Shown here: positions 55,470 through 63,478 of the stretch, one piece after another
Layout: each line of letters opens with the position of its first letter
Numbering within the stretch: the first letter of the stretch is position 1
Notes under the pieces: generated by a model
Database searches by the model: none
What the model saw: only the letters and a program-made list of their open reading frames with translations
What the model was told of the DNA's origin: nothing
From: Robiginitomaculum sp.
GTDB lineage: Bacteria; Pseudomonadota; Alphaproteobacteria; Caulobacterales; Maricaulaceae
Reading direction: 5' to 3'
Assembly (NCBI GenBank): GCA_021776615.1
Contig: JAJFFO010000007.1
Span: 403,608-467,607, forward strand
Length of the DNA stretch: 64,000 nucleotides
Program-made: the position numbers and the translations under genes

Positions 55470-56872
55470 TAGGGCTTTATCGCCCGCGGTAGCAATTCAC
55501 CACGACGATTAACCAGCAAGGCAATGGGGTTGTCATTATTCGCGCTCAGTTCTGCAATGCGGGCATTTGCCTCGGCAATACTGGACACGGATTGCCAGCC
55601 AATCTCTTCAACCACATCGCCAACGCGAATTTTGCCTTCCGCATCGCTATCGGGATCAATACCGGTGACCACCAGTCCCTGTACATCGGAGCGCACATTG
55701 TGCGTACGGCGCAAGGCGTCGGTGAGCGGCGATAAATCCATACCGAGGATGGTGTCCGCGCTTGGTTGCGAAGGTGCATCTGGCGCGGCACGTGCTGCTG
55801 GCGCATCTTCTTTCAATTGCCCGATAATCACCGTCGTTTCATGTGGTTTCTGGCCACGAATATAACGCAATTTGGTTTTACTGCCGTCTTTCGATTCCGC
55901 CGCCAATCGGGTCAAAACTCGCGAATCAGTAATAATTTCATCACCCAGTTGAATGATCAGATCGCCGGTTTCAATGCCGGCTTTTTCCGCCGGTCCGTCC
56001 TTGGTGACGCTCATAACAATGGCCCCCATGGGCTTATCGAGACCATAAGTGCGGGCCAGCTCAAGCGGAATAGATTGCGCCGAAACCCCCAGCCAACCAC
56101 GATGGGTAACGCCAAATTCCAATAATTGATCGACAATCTGACGCACGAGATTGGACGGAATGGCAAAGCCAATACCAACGGAACCGCCAGTAGGCGAGAG
56201 AATGGCAGAGTTCACGCCGACCACTTCGCCTTTCATATTGAACAAGGGCCCACCGGAATTGCCGCGATTTATCGCCGCATCAGTTTGAATGAAATCGTCA
56301 TAGCGGCCCGATTGAATATCGCGATTACGCGCCGAAACAATGCCCACCGACAATGACCCGCCAAGCCCAAAGGGATTGCCAATGGCCAATACCCAATCGC
56401 CGCTGCGTGCGGTGTCTGAATCGCCAAGTGCGACGGCGGGCAATGCCCCGTCCGGCTGCACCCGCAACACCGCCAAATCGGTCGCCGCATCGCGGCCAAC
56501 AATTTGCGCGCTCAACGTTGTGCCATTGGGAAAAGTGACATCAATTTCATCGGCACCGGCAATGACATGGTCATTGGTGATGATGATGCCTTTGGCATCA
56601 ATGACAAAGCCGGAGCCAAGTGAGTTTTCCGTGCGCGGAGGCCTTTGTCCAAAGGTGTCGTTAAAGCGCTCCAATGGCGAGCCTTTGGGGAAAACCGGCA
56701 AATCGCCATCGACCTTCTGGCTGGTGGAAATATTGACCACTGACGGCGATAATCGTTCCGCCAGTTCAGCAAAACCATCAGGGGCCTGGTGCGCCAAGAC
56801 CGCCGGCATCAACAATAATGCCAGCAATGCCAGCGCCGCCAACATTGCGATCTTCATGCGCACCATAGCCAT
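55469..56872 (-). CDS. degP: Do-family periplasmic serine protease (DegP/MucD-like)
   Basis: A 467-residue HtrA protease. The signal peptide is residues ~1-27 (MLAALALLALLLMPAVLA-H). The catalytic triad is His in GIIITNDHVIAGAD, Asp in DAATDLAVLRV and Ser in NRGNSGGPLFNMKGE. Two PDZ domains follow (~275-360, GWLGVSAQSIPLELARTYGL; and ~375-465, with VVEEIGWQSVSSIAEANARI). It degrades or refolds misfolded envelope proteins. It lies 12 bases downstream of hflC on the same strand, so it belongs to the hflK-hflC-degP operon common in proteobacteria. Confidence 0.95.
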   Translation of the reverse strand: MAMVRMKIAMLAALALLALLLMPAVLAHQAPDGFAELAERLSPSVVNISTSQKVDGDLPVFPKGSPLERFNDTFGQRPPRTENSLGSGFVIDAKGIIITNDHVIAGADEIDVTFPNGTTLSAQIVGRDAATDLAVLRVQPDGALPAVALGDSDTARSGDWVLAIGNPFGLGGSLSVGIVSARNRDIQSGRYDDFIQTDAAINRGNSGGPLFNMKGEVVGVNSAILSPTGGSVGIGFAIPSNLVRQIVDQLLEFGVTHRGWLGVSAQSIPLELARTYGLDKPMGAIVMSVTKDGPAEKAGIETGDLIIQLGDEIITDSRVLTRLAAESKDGSKTKLRYIRGQKPHETTVIIGQLKEDAPAARAAPDAPSQPSADTILGMDLSPLTDALRRTHNVRSDVQGLVVTGIDPDSDAEGKIRVGDVVEEIGWQSVSSIAEANARIAELSANNDNPIALLVNRRGELLPRAIKP

Positions 56873-56884
56873 ATTCTCTACTGC

Positions 56885-57781
56885 TTATTTGCCTGCCTGA
56901 TTGCCAAAATAGCGGAAAAATTCGCTATCGGGCGATAACAGCATGGAGGTTTTACCGTCGGCCAGAGCCGATTCGTAGGCTTCCATAGACCGATAAAACG
57001 CAAAGAATTCGGGATCAGCGCTATAGGCTTTGGCGTAGATGTCGTTGCGCAAGGCATCGCCCGCCCCTTTAAGCCGTTCGGCCTGTTCATTAGCTTGTGC
57101 CAACAATACCCGCACTTCACGATCGGCGTCCGCCTGAATGCGCAATGCTCGTTCCTGGCCTTCGGCCCGAATTTGCGCCGCCTGTTGCTGGCGTTCGGTC
57201 TGCATGCGGGTAAACACTTTTTCCGCATTTTGCGACGGCAAATCAGCCCGGCGAATTTTGACATCGACGATTTCAACGCCAAGACCATCTTCCTTTGCCC
57301 GCTTACTTACACCATCGCGGATAGCGATCATCAACTCGGCGCGTTGACCGGCGATAATGTCGGACGATTCCACCTGGCCCAATTCGCGCCGGAGCGCCGA
57401 TTCCATAAACTGGCCCAATTGCGCTTCGGCAATACGTTCATCGCCAAGTTTTTGGTAAAATTGCAGCGGGTCGGAAATGCGATAGCGGGCAAAAGCGTCC
57501 ACAATCAACCGTTCTTTGTCCGAACCCTGAACTTCCAGCGGATTAGCGTCGAGCATCAAATTGCGACGCTCAAACTTGACCACATCTTCAAACGGCCATG
57601 GGCGCTTGAAATGCAACCCAGCATCCGGCTCGCCGCCCCACCCGCTGACAACACGATCAGGTTTACCCAATTGCAAGATCAACGCCTGCTCAGTTTGGCC
57701 GACCACATAAGGCATGGTGGTGCCCAACCAAATGGCAATGCCAATAACAACAAGTCCAATTAGTTTAATTATCGAGCTCAT
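56885..57781 (-). CDS. hflC: HflC, SPFH-family modulator of FtsH
   Basis: A 298-residue protein with one N-terminal membrane helix (IIKLIGLVVIGIAIWLGTTM) and an SPFH/prohibitin domain: EQALILQLGKPDRVVSG, GLHFKRPWPFEDVVKFERRNLMLD and IVDVKIRRADLPSQNAEKVFTRMQTERQQQAAQIRAEG. A C-terminal helix (AYESALADGKTSMLLSPDSEFFRYF) ends it. With HflK it cages FtsH in the membrane. It overlaps hflK by four bases. Confidence 0.95.
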   Translation of the reverse strand: MSSIIKLIGLVVIGIAIWLGTTMPYVVGQTEQALILQLGKPDRVVSGWGGEPDAGLHFKRPWPFEDVVKFERRNLMLDANPLEVQGSDKERLIVDAFARYRISDPLQFYQKLGDERIAEAQLGQFMESALRRELGQVESSDIIAGQRAELMIAIRDGVSKRAKEDGLGVEIVDVKIRRADLPSQNAEKVFTRMQTERQQQAAQIRAEGQERALRIQADADREVRVLLAQANEQAERLKGAGDALRNDIYAKAYSADPEFFAFYRSMEAYESALADGKTSMLLSPDSEFFRYFGNQAGK

Positions 57782-58947
57782 TGCTGATCTCCTTTGCTGG
57801 CGCGGGAAAATTCATTCAGTGGCAAATACGGCACAACGCCGCTCCCCGCGTCGTCGTCCATCAAAATTATGTTGGACTTTTGCAATACGCTCTCCATGGT
57901 CTCCAGGTACATGCGCTGCCGGGTTACCTGCGGCGCACGTTTATATTCATTATAGACAAGCGTGAAACGTGCCGCTTCACCGCTGGCTTCGGCCACTGTG
58001 GCTTCGCGGTAAGCTTCGGCATTTTGGGTGACTTTGGCCGCCGCGCCGCGCGCTTCCGGCACCACCCGATTACGATAACCGGTGGCATTATTCACTAATG
58101 TTTCAGCATCCTGCCCGGCATTCACCACGTCGCGAAATGCTTCGACCACCCGTGCGGGCGGGTCTGCCTGCGTAAGCTGAATCTGGGTGATTAATACGCC
58201 AGATTCGTATTCATCCAATGCCTGCTGCGCCAATTGCAAAGTGGTTTCTTCAACAATGGTACGGCCATCAGTCATGATCGGATTGAGTTCGTTTTTACCA
58301 ACAATCTCGCGCATGGCGCTTTCGGCAACAGCCTTGAGCGTCTCTTCAACATTGCGCACATTGAACAAATAGGCGCGCGCATCATTAATCCGCCAGAATA
58401 CGATAAAATCCAGCTCGACAATATTCTCATCGCCGGTCAGCATTTGGCTTTCCTGCGCTACATCGCGCGAGCTAGCCTGATCGCCAATGCGACCATTGGA
58501 ACGAAAGCCAATTTCTTCGCGGTGTATCCGCGTAACCTTGGGCTTCATCACCCGCTCCACCGGTGCCGGTAATTTGAGGTGAAAACCCGGCCCTTCCGTG
58601 CGCTGATAAGCGCCAAAGCGGATGATAACCCCTTGCTCGTCTGGCTGGGCAATATACCAACCCGTGGTCAGCAACCATGCGGTAAGCACAAAGGTGATGA
58701 TCACCCCGATACCAAGGCCACCGGCGCGTCGGCTTTTGCCGCTGCCATTACCGCCGCCACCACCGCCGAAAATACCACTGACGCGTCTTTGCAGATCGCG
58801 AACAATTTCGTCAACATCGGGTGGCTCGCCGCCACCGCCGCCGCCGCTTGGGCCATTGCCCCAGGGACTTTTATCGTTATCGCCAGGTCGTTGACCTTGA
58901 TTGGGACCACGAGGCCCACTGCCGTTTGACTGATCATTCCAGGGCAT
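57778..58947 (-). CDS. hflK: HflK, SPFH-family modulator of FtsH
   Basis: About 389 residues starting at the ATG after AAAGGCGAACT; longer frames to 59106 would overlap the mrp promoter. The N-terminal Gly/Pro/Asn-rich cytoplasmic tail (PWNDQSNGSGPRGPNQGQRPG) is typical of HflK. A membrane helix (~78-100) precedes the SPFH domain (QPDEQGVIIRFGAYQRTEGPGFHLKLPAPVERVMKPKV; VVEAFRDVVNAGQDAETLVNNATGYRN). The partner is HflC, next in the operon. It is divergent from mrp with 82 bases between starts. Confidence 0.95.
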   Translation of the reverse strand: MPWNDQSNGSGPRGPNQGQRPGDNDKSPWGNGPSGGGGGGEPPDVDEIVRDLQRRVSGIFGGGGGGNGSGKSRRAGGLGIGVIITFVLTAWLLTTGWYIAQPDEQGVIIRFGAYQRTEGPGFHLKLPAPVERVMKPKVTRIHREEIGFRSNGRIGDQASSRDVAQESQMLTGDENIVELDFIVFWRINDARAYLFNVRNVEETLKAVAESAMREIVGKNELNPIMTDGRTIVEETTLQLAQQALDEYESGVLITQIQLTQADPPARVVEAFRDVVNAGQDAETLVNNATGYRNRVVPEARGAAAKVTQNAEAYREATVAEASGEAARFTLVYNEYKRAPQVTRQRMYLETMESVLQKSNIILMDDDAGSGVVPYLPLNEFSRASKGDQQ

Positions 58948-59029
58948 AGTTCGCCTTTCATCTTGAATCGCGTTAGCGCTTACCCGATATGTGGCCTTAT
59001 CTGAGCCACCAATCAAGGAGTAAGCGCAA

Positions 59030-60142
59030 ATGGCACCAGCTGATATACATACCGTGCGAGAGGCGCTTGGTAAAATTAAGGATCCACAATCTGGCAAAGA
59101 CATCATTTCTGCCGGATTGGTTCAGGGTTTAACGGTCAAGGATGACCGGGTTGGCTTTGCCATCCAGACCAGCCGCGAACAGGCGCAAAGCATGGAGGAC
59201 GTGCGCGCTCTGGCCGAACAAGCGGCCCGCGAAGTCGAAGGCGTCAACGCCGTTACCGCTGTTTTAACTGCGCATTCACAAGAGAGCGCACCGGCACCAG
59301 CGCCAAAATCGACACCAGAACCAGCGCCAAAGCGCGGCAAAATTGGCGGCCACGGCGTTCCGCCGCCGCCCACACCCAAAGCCCTGCCCGGTGTTGGCGC
59401 CGTAATTGCCGTGGCCAGCGGCAAAGGCGGGGTCGGCAAATCCACCATTGCCGCCAATCTGGCAGTTGCCATGGCGCAAAAAGGCAAGCGTGTCGGGCTG
59501 ATGGATGCCGATATTTACGGCCCCTCAGCACCGATATTGCTCGGCTTGCAAGGGAAAAAGCCAAGCTTGGACAAGGACCAGCGAATCATCCCGCTGGAGG
59601 CCCACGGGGTCAAAACCATGTCCATGGGCTTTATGGTTGATGACGGCCAGGCGATTATCTGGCGCGGGCCGATGATTATTGGCGCGCTGCAACAAATGTT
59701 TGGCGACACCGAATGGGGCGGCATTGATGTGCTGATTGTTGACATGCCGCCGGGCACTGGCGATGCGCAATTGACCCTCGTGCAAACTGTCAATCTGGCC
59801 GGCGCAGTGATTGCCGCCACCCCGCAAGAAGTGGCACTGGCCGATGTGCGCCGCGGCGTGCACATGTTTAACAAGGCCAATGTGCCGATACTGGGTGTGA
59901 TCGAGAATATGGCCGGCTTCATCCACCCGGCCACTGGCGAGCGCATTGATATTTTTGGTGCTGGCGGCGCCAAACGCACCGCCGAAGAACTTGGCGCGCC
60001 ATATCTTGGCGAAATTCCATTGGACCCGGCTTTGCGCGCGGCGTCGGACGATGGAAAACCCCCAGCCCTCGACCCAACCACCCCGCTTGGCAAAATATTC
60101 GCTGACCTCGCCGACAAACTGCTGGCGAATATCGCGCCCTAG
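59030..60142 (+). CDS. mrp: Mrp/ApbC-type P-loop ATPase (iron-sulfur carrier family)
   Basis: A 370-residue protein. An N-terminal MIP18/DUF59 domain (residues ~5-85, VREALGKIKDPQSGKDIISAGLVQGLTVKDDRV) is joined by a Pro/Ala linker to the ParA/MinD-like ATPase. The deviant Walker A is ASGKGGVGKSTIAANLAVAMA and VDMPPGTGDAQLTL is Walker B. The usual CxxC that holds the bridging [4Fe-4S] cluster is absent: after VIENMAGF the sequence reads IHPATGERIDIFGAGG. Many alphaproteobacterial Mrp proteins lack it, so cluster carriage needs care. Divergent from hflK. Confidence 0.93.
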   Translation: MAPADIHTVREALGKIKDPQSGKDIISAGLVQGLTVKDDRVGFAIQTSREQAQSMEDVRALAEQAAREVEGVNAVTAVLTAHSQESAPAPAPKSTPEPAPKRGKIGGHGVPPPPTPKALPGVGAVIAVASGKGGVGKSTIAANLAVAMAQKGKRVGLMDADIYGPSAPILLGLQGKKPSLDKDQRIIPLEAHGVKTMSMGFMVDDGQAIIWRGPMIIGALQQMFGDTEWGGIDVLIVDMPPGTGDAQLTLVQTVNLAGAVIAATPQEVALADVRRGVHMFNKANVPILGVIENMAGFIHPATGERIDIFGAGGAKRTAEELGAPYLGEIPLDPALRAASDDGKPPALDPTTPLGKIFADLADKLLANIAP

Positions 60143-60287
60143 GGGGAGGAGGTCGAGCCTACGTAGGGACGGACAATCCATACAACTCTTATCTGTCATA
60201 CCTGCCCCGGCCTGCGCCAAGGCAGGCTGCGCCCTCACTTCGTCATTCCGCTCCCGGCCTACCCCGGAACCGGCCGTGCCCTTACTT

Positions 60288-60371
60288 CGTCATTCCGGCG
60301 CAGGCCGGAATCCACTCTTTTAAACGTCTTGAAACAAACCAAGATGGACCCCGGCCTTCGCCGGAATGACG
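60288..60371. repeat. Palindromic element A, copy 1 (84 bp)
   Basis: Ends are CGTCATTCCGGCG and CGCCGGAATGACG, exact reverse complements, with inner arms GGCCGGAATCCA / TGGACCCCGGCC, giving one long imperfect hairpin. Copy 2 (62485-62568) has the same length and about 85 percent identity. Similar elements are scattered in many alphaproteobacterial genomes. Confidence 0.85.
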
Positions 60372-60430
60372 GCCAGAGCAGACGTGGTGACACCTTCATA
60401 TACACCTCGTCGTCACCTATGCTTTACCCT

Positions 60431-60541
60431 CGTCGTCCTCCGGCCACCCTCCGACTTGATCGGTGGGCCAGAGGACCCATTTTGAATGTTGGCGTGTTTG
60501 GCTCGTCACTATGGACCCTCCGGTCAGCTAAGAGGGCGACG
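60431..60541. repeat. Palindromic element B, copy 1 (111 bp)
   Basis: It starts CGTCGTCCTCCGG and ends CTCCGGTCAGCTAAGAGGGCG plus ACG, with a conserved centre containing GAATGTTGGCGTGTTTGG and CTCGTCACTATGG. Related to 62605-62696 and 63461-63551. This copy has about 19 additional bases in the left arm. Confidence 0.82.
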
Positions 60542-60697
60542 AAGAGAGAGGGGCCGGCGGGCGACGAAACATGATCAGGTGCCAGAGCCAGACGTACCCC
60601 AAATTGTTTGGAGCTTGGAGGGGGCAACCCCCAAGCCCCTTGACCTAATATTGCCCATACCCCAGCATGGGCATAAGAGAAAAACACAAGGCGCAGC

Positions 60698-62437
60698 ATG
60701 GCGGACGACGGTTACAACCCACAAAACCCGCTTGAAAACCGCGATGATGTAAAGGCATGGCTGGACACGCAGCCAAGAGATGTATGCGTGGTCTTTGCTG
60801 CCCGAGCTGCCTTGCGCGCAGTGCCGTTGCTTGCTGCGTTTATCACCGATAAAAACGCCAAGCTTGAATATGCAAGCACCATAATTCTGCCAAGTTTTCG
60901 CGCTATGGCAACAGCCTTGCCAGCGGGCACATGGCCTGGCAAGGCTGTTGCTGCTGCTGTTGCTGTTGCTGCTGCTGATGCTGCTGTTGCTGCTGATGCT
61001 GCTGATGCTGCTGCTGCTGTTGCTGCTGATGCTGCTGTTGCTGCTGCTGCTGTTGCTGCTGATGCTGCTGTTGCTGCTGATGCTGCTGTTGCTGCTGATG
61101 CTGCTGATGCTGCTGATGCTGCTGCTGATGCTGCTGCTGTTGTTGCTGTTGTTGCTGCTTATGCTGCTGATGCTGCTGCTGCTAACTTTTATCGCGCTTA
61201 TACACAGGATCGAGACGCCATAGCCAGGGGTGCCAAGACCCAAGATTTGGCGGCTTTGCCGCTTTGGCATGAGCGGGAGCGGGGAAACAGTTACGGCATG
61301 CCCGCCGCACTCGGCGCGCAATGGGACGATTTGCAAAAAGGCCTTTTAGCAAAGAATGAAGATTGGCAGGTATGGACGAAATGGTATGAAGCGCGCCTAC
61401 GCGGTGATGCGCTCAATAAAAACCTCGAACTCGCTCGGGTCACCACGCTTACAGAAGAGGATTGGGAATTAGGCAAAACCGACGCTGGGCATGTTAACGA
61501 AAAAATTCGCGACATTATTGAGAGTTTTGAACCGCCCGGAACACCGGATGATGCCCCTCCTGCCAAGATTGAACCGCAAACCCAAGGGGCGCTTCGCTTT
61601 ATTGCCGATGCACAAGGCAGGATTGATGTTGACCTTGCCGCCAATGCCGAAGCTTTACTCAACGATCAAAATGCGCAAGACCGCCATAGCGAGGTCATCC
61701 GCATTGGCGGTAAATTTGAAAAACAAGTTGCAAAACAATCCTTTGGTCAAGGCGCGGATCAGACCTTATTAGAAGATATACAGCTTTTGCTCGATGCCGT
61801 GGGCGCGACCATCAATGCGGGCCGCCCCGGCCTGATCATCCCACGCGGCGAAGCGCTGCGTATTCTGGCCGAGCACAATAAGACCAGAGACGGAAATTCA
61901 GATCTGCCACCCTTGCCGGACGATATTGCACTTGGGCTGGATGAAATAGTGCGGGCCTATAATGTTTATGTCGGGCTGGATCCGGTTTTGTCCCGCGCCG
62001 ATGAGGCACGCTTTGGCCCCGATGCCATCAAAAACATGGTGCCTCGCGATCAAGGCGTGGCCTTAGCCAAAGATGCGGTTGAAAAAGGCGTAGCCACAGC
62101 GCAAGCCTTGGCGGCGGTAGAGGAAGAAGCCGCCAATCTGCCGGATGAACCGGATGAAAACAATCGCAATGTCCGCCGTTTTTCGGAAGACAACAAAAAC
62201 CTTTACCGGGCCGCTTTGGCAGAGGTTGATGGATACATTGAATGGTTAAAGAGAAACCCGATCGCGGCAAGTATTGGTATTGCAACAACAGGCGGAACCT
62301 TGGGTCCTTCAGCAGGAAAAGGGGTTATGAAAATAGGGGAATGGGTTGTGAAAAACAGTGAGGCTTTGATGCAAAGCTTTTCTCACAGTCCTACAATGAT
62401 CGAAATAATTGAGAGAATTATCGCTGCTTTCATATAA
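60698..62437 (+). CDS. Alanine-rich triplet-repeat protein, unknown function
   Basis: A 579-residue protein. Residues 1-80 are a helical head (LENRDDVKAWLDTQPRDVCVVFAARAALRAVPLLAAF). Residues 83-162 are a low-complexity run of Ala, Val and Asp encoded by GCT/GTT/GAT triplets. Then comes a segment with LPLWHERERGNSYGM and NEDWQVWTKWYEARLRGD; I have the impression that this W-x-V-W-x-x-W-Y-x-x-R-L pattern recurs in alphaproteobacterial proteins of unknown function. A long acidic/helical domain (~280-520) and a hydrophobic C-terminal stretch near 525-579 (IGIATTGGTLGPSAGKGVMKIG) follow; the end may touch membrane. The gene is bracketed by repeated A-B elements. I cannot assign a function. Confidence 0.8.
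   Translation: MADDGYNPQNPLENRDDVKAWLDTQPRDVCVVFAARAALRAVPLLAAFITDKNAKLEYASTIILPSFRAMATALPAGTWPGKAVAAAVAVAAADAAVAADAADAAAAVAADAAVAAAAVAADAAVAADAAVAADAADAADAAADAAAVVAVVAAYAADAAAANFYRAYTQDRDAIARGAKTQDLAALPLWHERERGNSYGMPAALGAQWDDLQKGLLAKNEDWQVWTKWYEARLRGDALNKNLELARVTTLTEEDWELGKTDAGHVNEKIRDIIESFEPPGTPDDAPPAKIEPQTQGALRFIADAQGRIDVDLAANAEALLNDQNAQDRHSEVIRIGGKFEKQVAKQSFGQGADQTLLEDIQLLLDAVGATINAGRPGLIIPRGEALRILAEHNKTRDGNSDLPPLPDDIALGLDEIVRAYNVYVGLDPVLSRADEARFGPDAIKNMVPRDQGVALAKDAVEKGVATAQALAAVEEEAANLPDEPDENNRNVRRFSEDNKNLYRAALAEVDGYIEWLKRNPIAASIGIATTGGTLGPSAGKGVMKIGEWVVKNSEALMQSFSHSPTMIEIIERIIAAFI
60943..61183 (+). repeat. Imperfect GCT/GTT/GAT triplet repeat (microsatellite) inside the Ala-rich gene
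   Basis: About 241 bases built almost only of GCT with scattered GTT and GAT, often as GCTGCTGAT or GCTGCTGTT units. It starts in frame with Ala83 (60944). Any whole-triplet gain or loss keeps the reading frame. All three plus frames are open through the tract, which explains long Leu-rich and Cys-rich shadow frames. Confidence 0.95.
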
Positions 62438-62484
62438 CGCCAAAAACGATTTGATACATAATCAATACTCGACCAACCCCTCAT

Positions 62485-62568
62485 CGTCATTCCGGCGCAG
62501 GCCGGAATCCACCTTTTTTGAATCGTGAAACAAACGAAAGGTGGACCCCGGCCTACGCCGGGGTGACG
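62485..62568. repeat. Palindromic element A, copy 2 (84 bp)
   Basis: CGTCATTCCGGCG at the left end and CGCCGGGGTGACG at the right, same length as copy 1. It lies 47 bases after the stop of the Ala-rich gene and may act as its transcription end through hairpin formation. Confidence 0.85.
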
Positions 62569-62604
62569 TCTAGAGAGGGCGTGGTGGCGACTTCACGTGC
62601 ATTT

Positions 62605-62696
62605 CGTCGTCCTCCGGCTTGACCGGAGGATCCATTTTTAATGTTGGTGTGTTTAGCGCGTCACTATGGACCCTCCGGTCAGCTAAGAGGGCGACG
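62605..62696. repeat. Palindromic element B, copy 2 (92 bp)
   Basis: Arms CGTCGTCCTCCGG...GACCGGAGGATCCAT and ATGGACCCTCCGGTC...GAGGGCGACG; the centre shares AATGTTGGTGTGTTTAG and GCGTCACT with the other copies. It follows A copy 2 by 36 bases, repeating the upstream order. Confidence 0.85.
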
Positions 62697-62887
62697 AGAA
62701 GAGAGAGTCGGAGGGTGATGAAGCGTGAGAGGGTGACGAAGCGTGGGCGGGGTGACGGCCTGCGCCGGACTGGTCCGAGGCGCTTTGACGCATGGCAAAG
62801 TCACATTGCGCAACATCCACCTATATTTTGACTTGAAATACGCCCACAAAAATGCCCTTACTTGGCCATGACAGGAGCACCTGTCGG

Positions 62888-63043
62888 GGAAGTCGTCAGT
62901 CCCTACTTTTGTTGTTACGCGGCTAAAAGCGCGCAACGGATTCCTATGCCAATCGGTTCTGCTAAGGCCGGATGGTGTGGTTATGTCCAAGGCTTCGGTC
63001 TAAATGCCGCGCCCCCTTGGTAACACGGGGTCTGACGACGTCC
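62888..63043 (+). ncRNA. Candidate structured RNA closed by a long-range stem
   Basis: GGA-a-GTCGTCAG (62888-62899) can pair with CTGACGAC-g-TCC (63032-63043), closing a ~155-base domain. Inside, CGCGGC (62919-62924 area) can pair with GCCGCG near 63006-63011, and CCCCC/GGGG flank a loop at 63012-63030. The strand is not certain. It matches no RNA family I know. A small frame with a good ribosome site follows at 63094. Confidence 0.3.
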
Positions 63044-63093
63044 GGCTGTAGATTTTCCGGTTCCCCATTTCACTCATACCAGATGAGGAAATT

Positions 63094-63195
63094 ATGGGCA
63101 TAGAGACGAAACCGACCAATCACCAAGACAGATCAATTCCATTCAGCGCTGGCGGGTCTTCGTGGGCGAAACGGAGGATAACCGCCCCCGGTTAG
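63094..63195 (+). CDS. Possible 33-residue peptide
   Basis: The ATG has AGGAAATT directly upstream, one of the better ribosome sites in this accessory region. The peptide begins MGIETKPTNHQDRSIPFSAG and ends in RRITAPG; it is basic and hydrophilic, without domain or membrane helix. The stop lies in a perfect hairpin (ACCGCCC/GGGCGGT, 63181-63201). It may be a leader peptide, a fragment, or noise. Confidence 0.3.
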   Translation: MGIETKPTNHQDRSIPFSAGGSSWAKRRITAPG

Positions 63196-63199
63196 GGCG

Positions 63200-63478
63200 G
63201 TGCCCAAGTCGCCAGTCCGGCCGCCGCCACAGAGCAAAACCCTATGGCAAATTACCAGCCCCGGTGAATATGTCGCCGTGACACGCGGCTGCGGACCAGA
63301 AAAAACCATCAACACCCGCGTGGCAAAGGGCCTGCAATCTGCCTGCCGGGTCGAGCGCGAATTCTGGCAAGCCGTGCGCGTCTGCCAACACGGCCACAGG
63401 ATTGAGACCTATGCACAATGGCAAGCGTATAAAACTCATCCTCCTCTCCCATACACACGTCGTCGTCCTCTTAGCTGA
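63200..63478 (+). CDS. Possible hypothetical protein whose 3' end is overwritten by element B
   Basis: A 92-residue frame (start near the ATG/GTG at 63200). Its middle (VTRGCGPEKTINTRVAKGLQSACRVEREFWQAVRVCQHGHRIETYAQW) has the composition of a real protein, with three cysteines. The last codons (RRRPLS) come from element B copy 3, so the true C-terminus seems lost. No ribosome site was seen. It may be a gene remnant. Confidence 0.3.
   Translation: MPKSPVRPPPQSKTLWQITSPGEYVAVTRGCGPEKTINTRVAKGLQSACRVEREFWQAVRVCQHGHRIETYAQWQAYKTHPPLPYTRRRPLS

Larger units (their letters stand above)
60143..60697. other. Repeat-filled intergenic region upstream of the Ala-rich gene
   Basis: No gene. It holds degenerate half-copies of palindrome A (60195-60285, e.g. 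CCCCGGCCTGCGCC and CGTCATTCCG), a full A copy at 60288-60371, a B copy at 60431-60541, and about 150 bases before the next start in which no promoter is obvious. Confidence 0.7.
62438..63093. other. Repeat region and possible structured RNA downstream of the Ala-rich gene
   Basis: It contains palindromes A (62485-62568) and B (62605-62696) in the same order as upstream of the gene. The stretch 62730-62860 shows nothing clear. From 62888 to 63043 there is the candidate structured RNA described separately. A 51-codon open frame (62868-63023) covers the same place but has no supporting signal. Confidence 0.6.

Noticed and set aside
60948..61223. Open frame giving an almost pure Leu/Met peptide, and an antisense frame rich in Ser/Asn/Ile over the triplet repeat
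   Set aside because: Both are products of reading the GCT/GTT/GAT tract in other frames. The Ala frame belongs to a long, well-composed gene and uses a normal start and stop.
62679..62990. Minus-strand 103-codon frame
   Set aside because: It begins in the candidate RNA region and ends in element B; low-complexity Thr/Pro/His tail from the repeat; no start signal.
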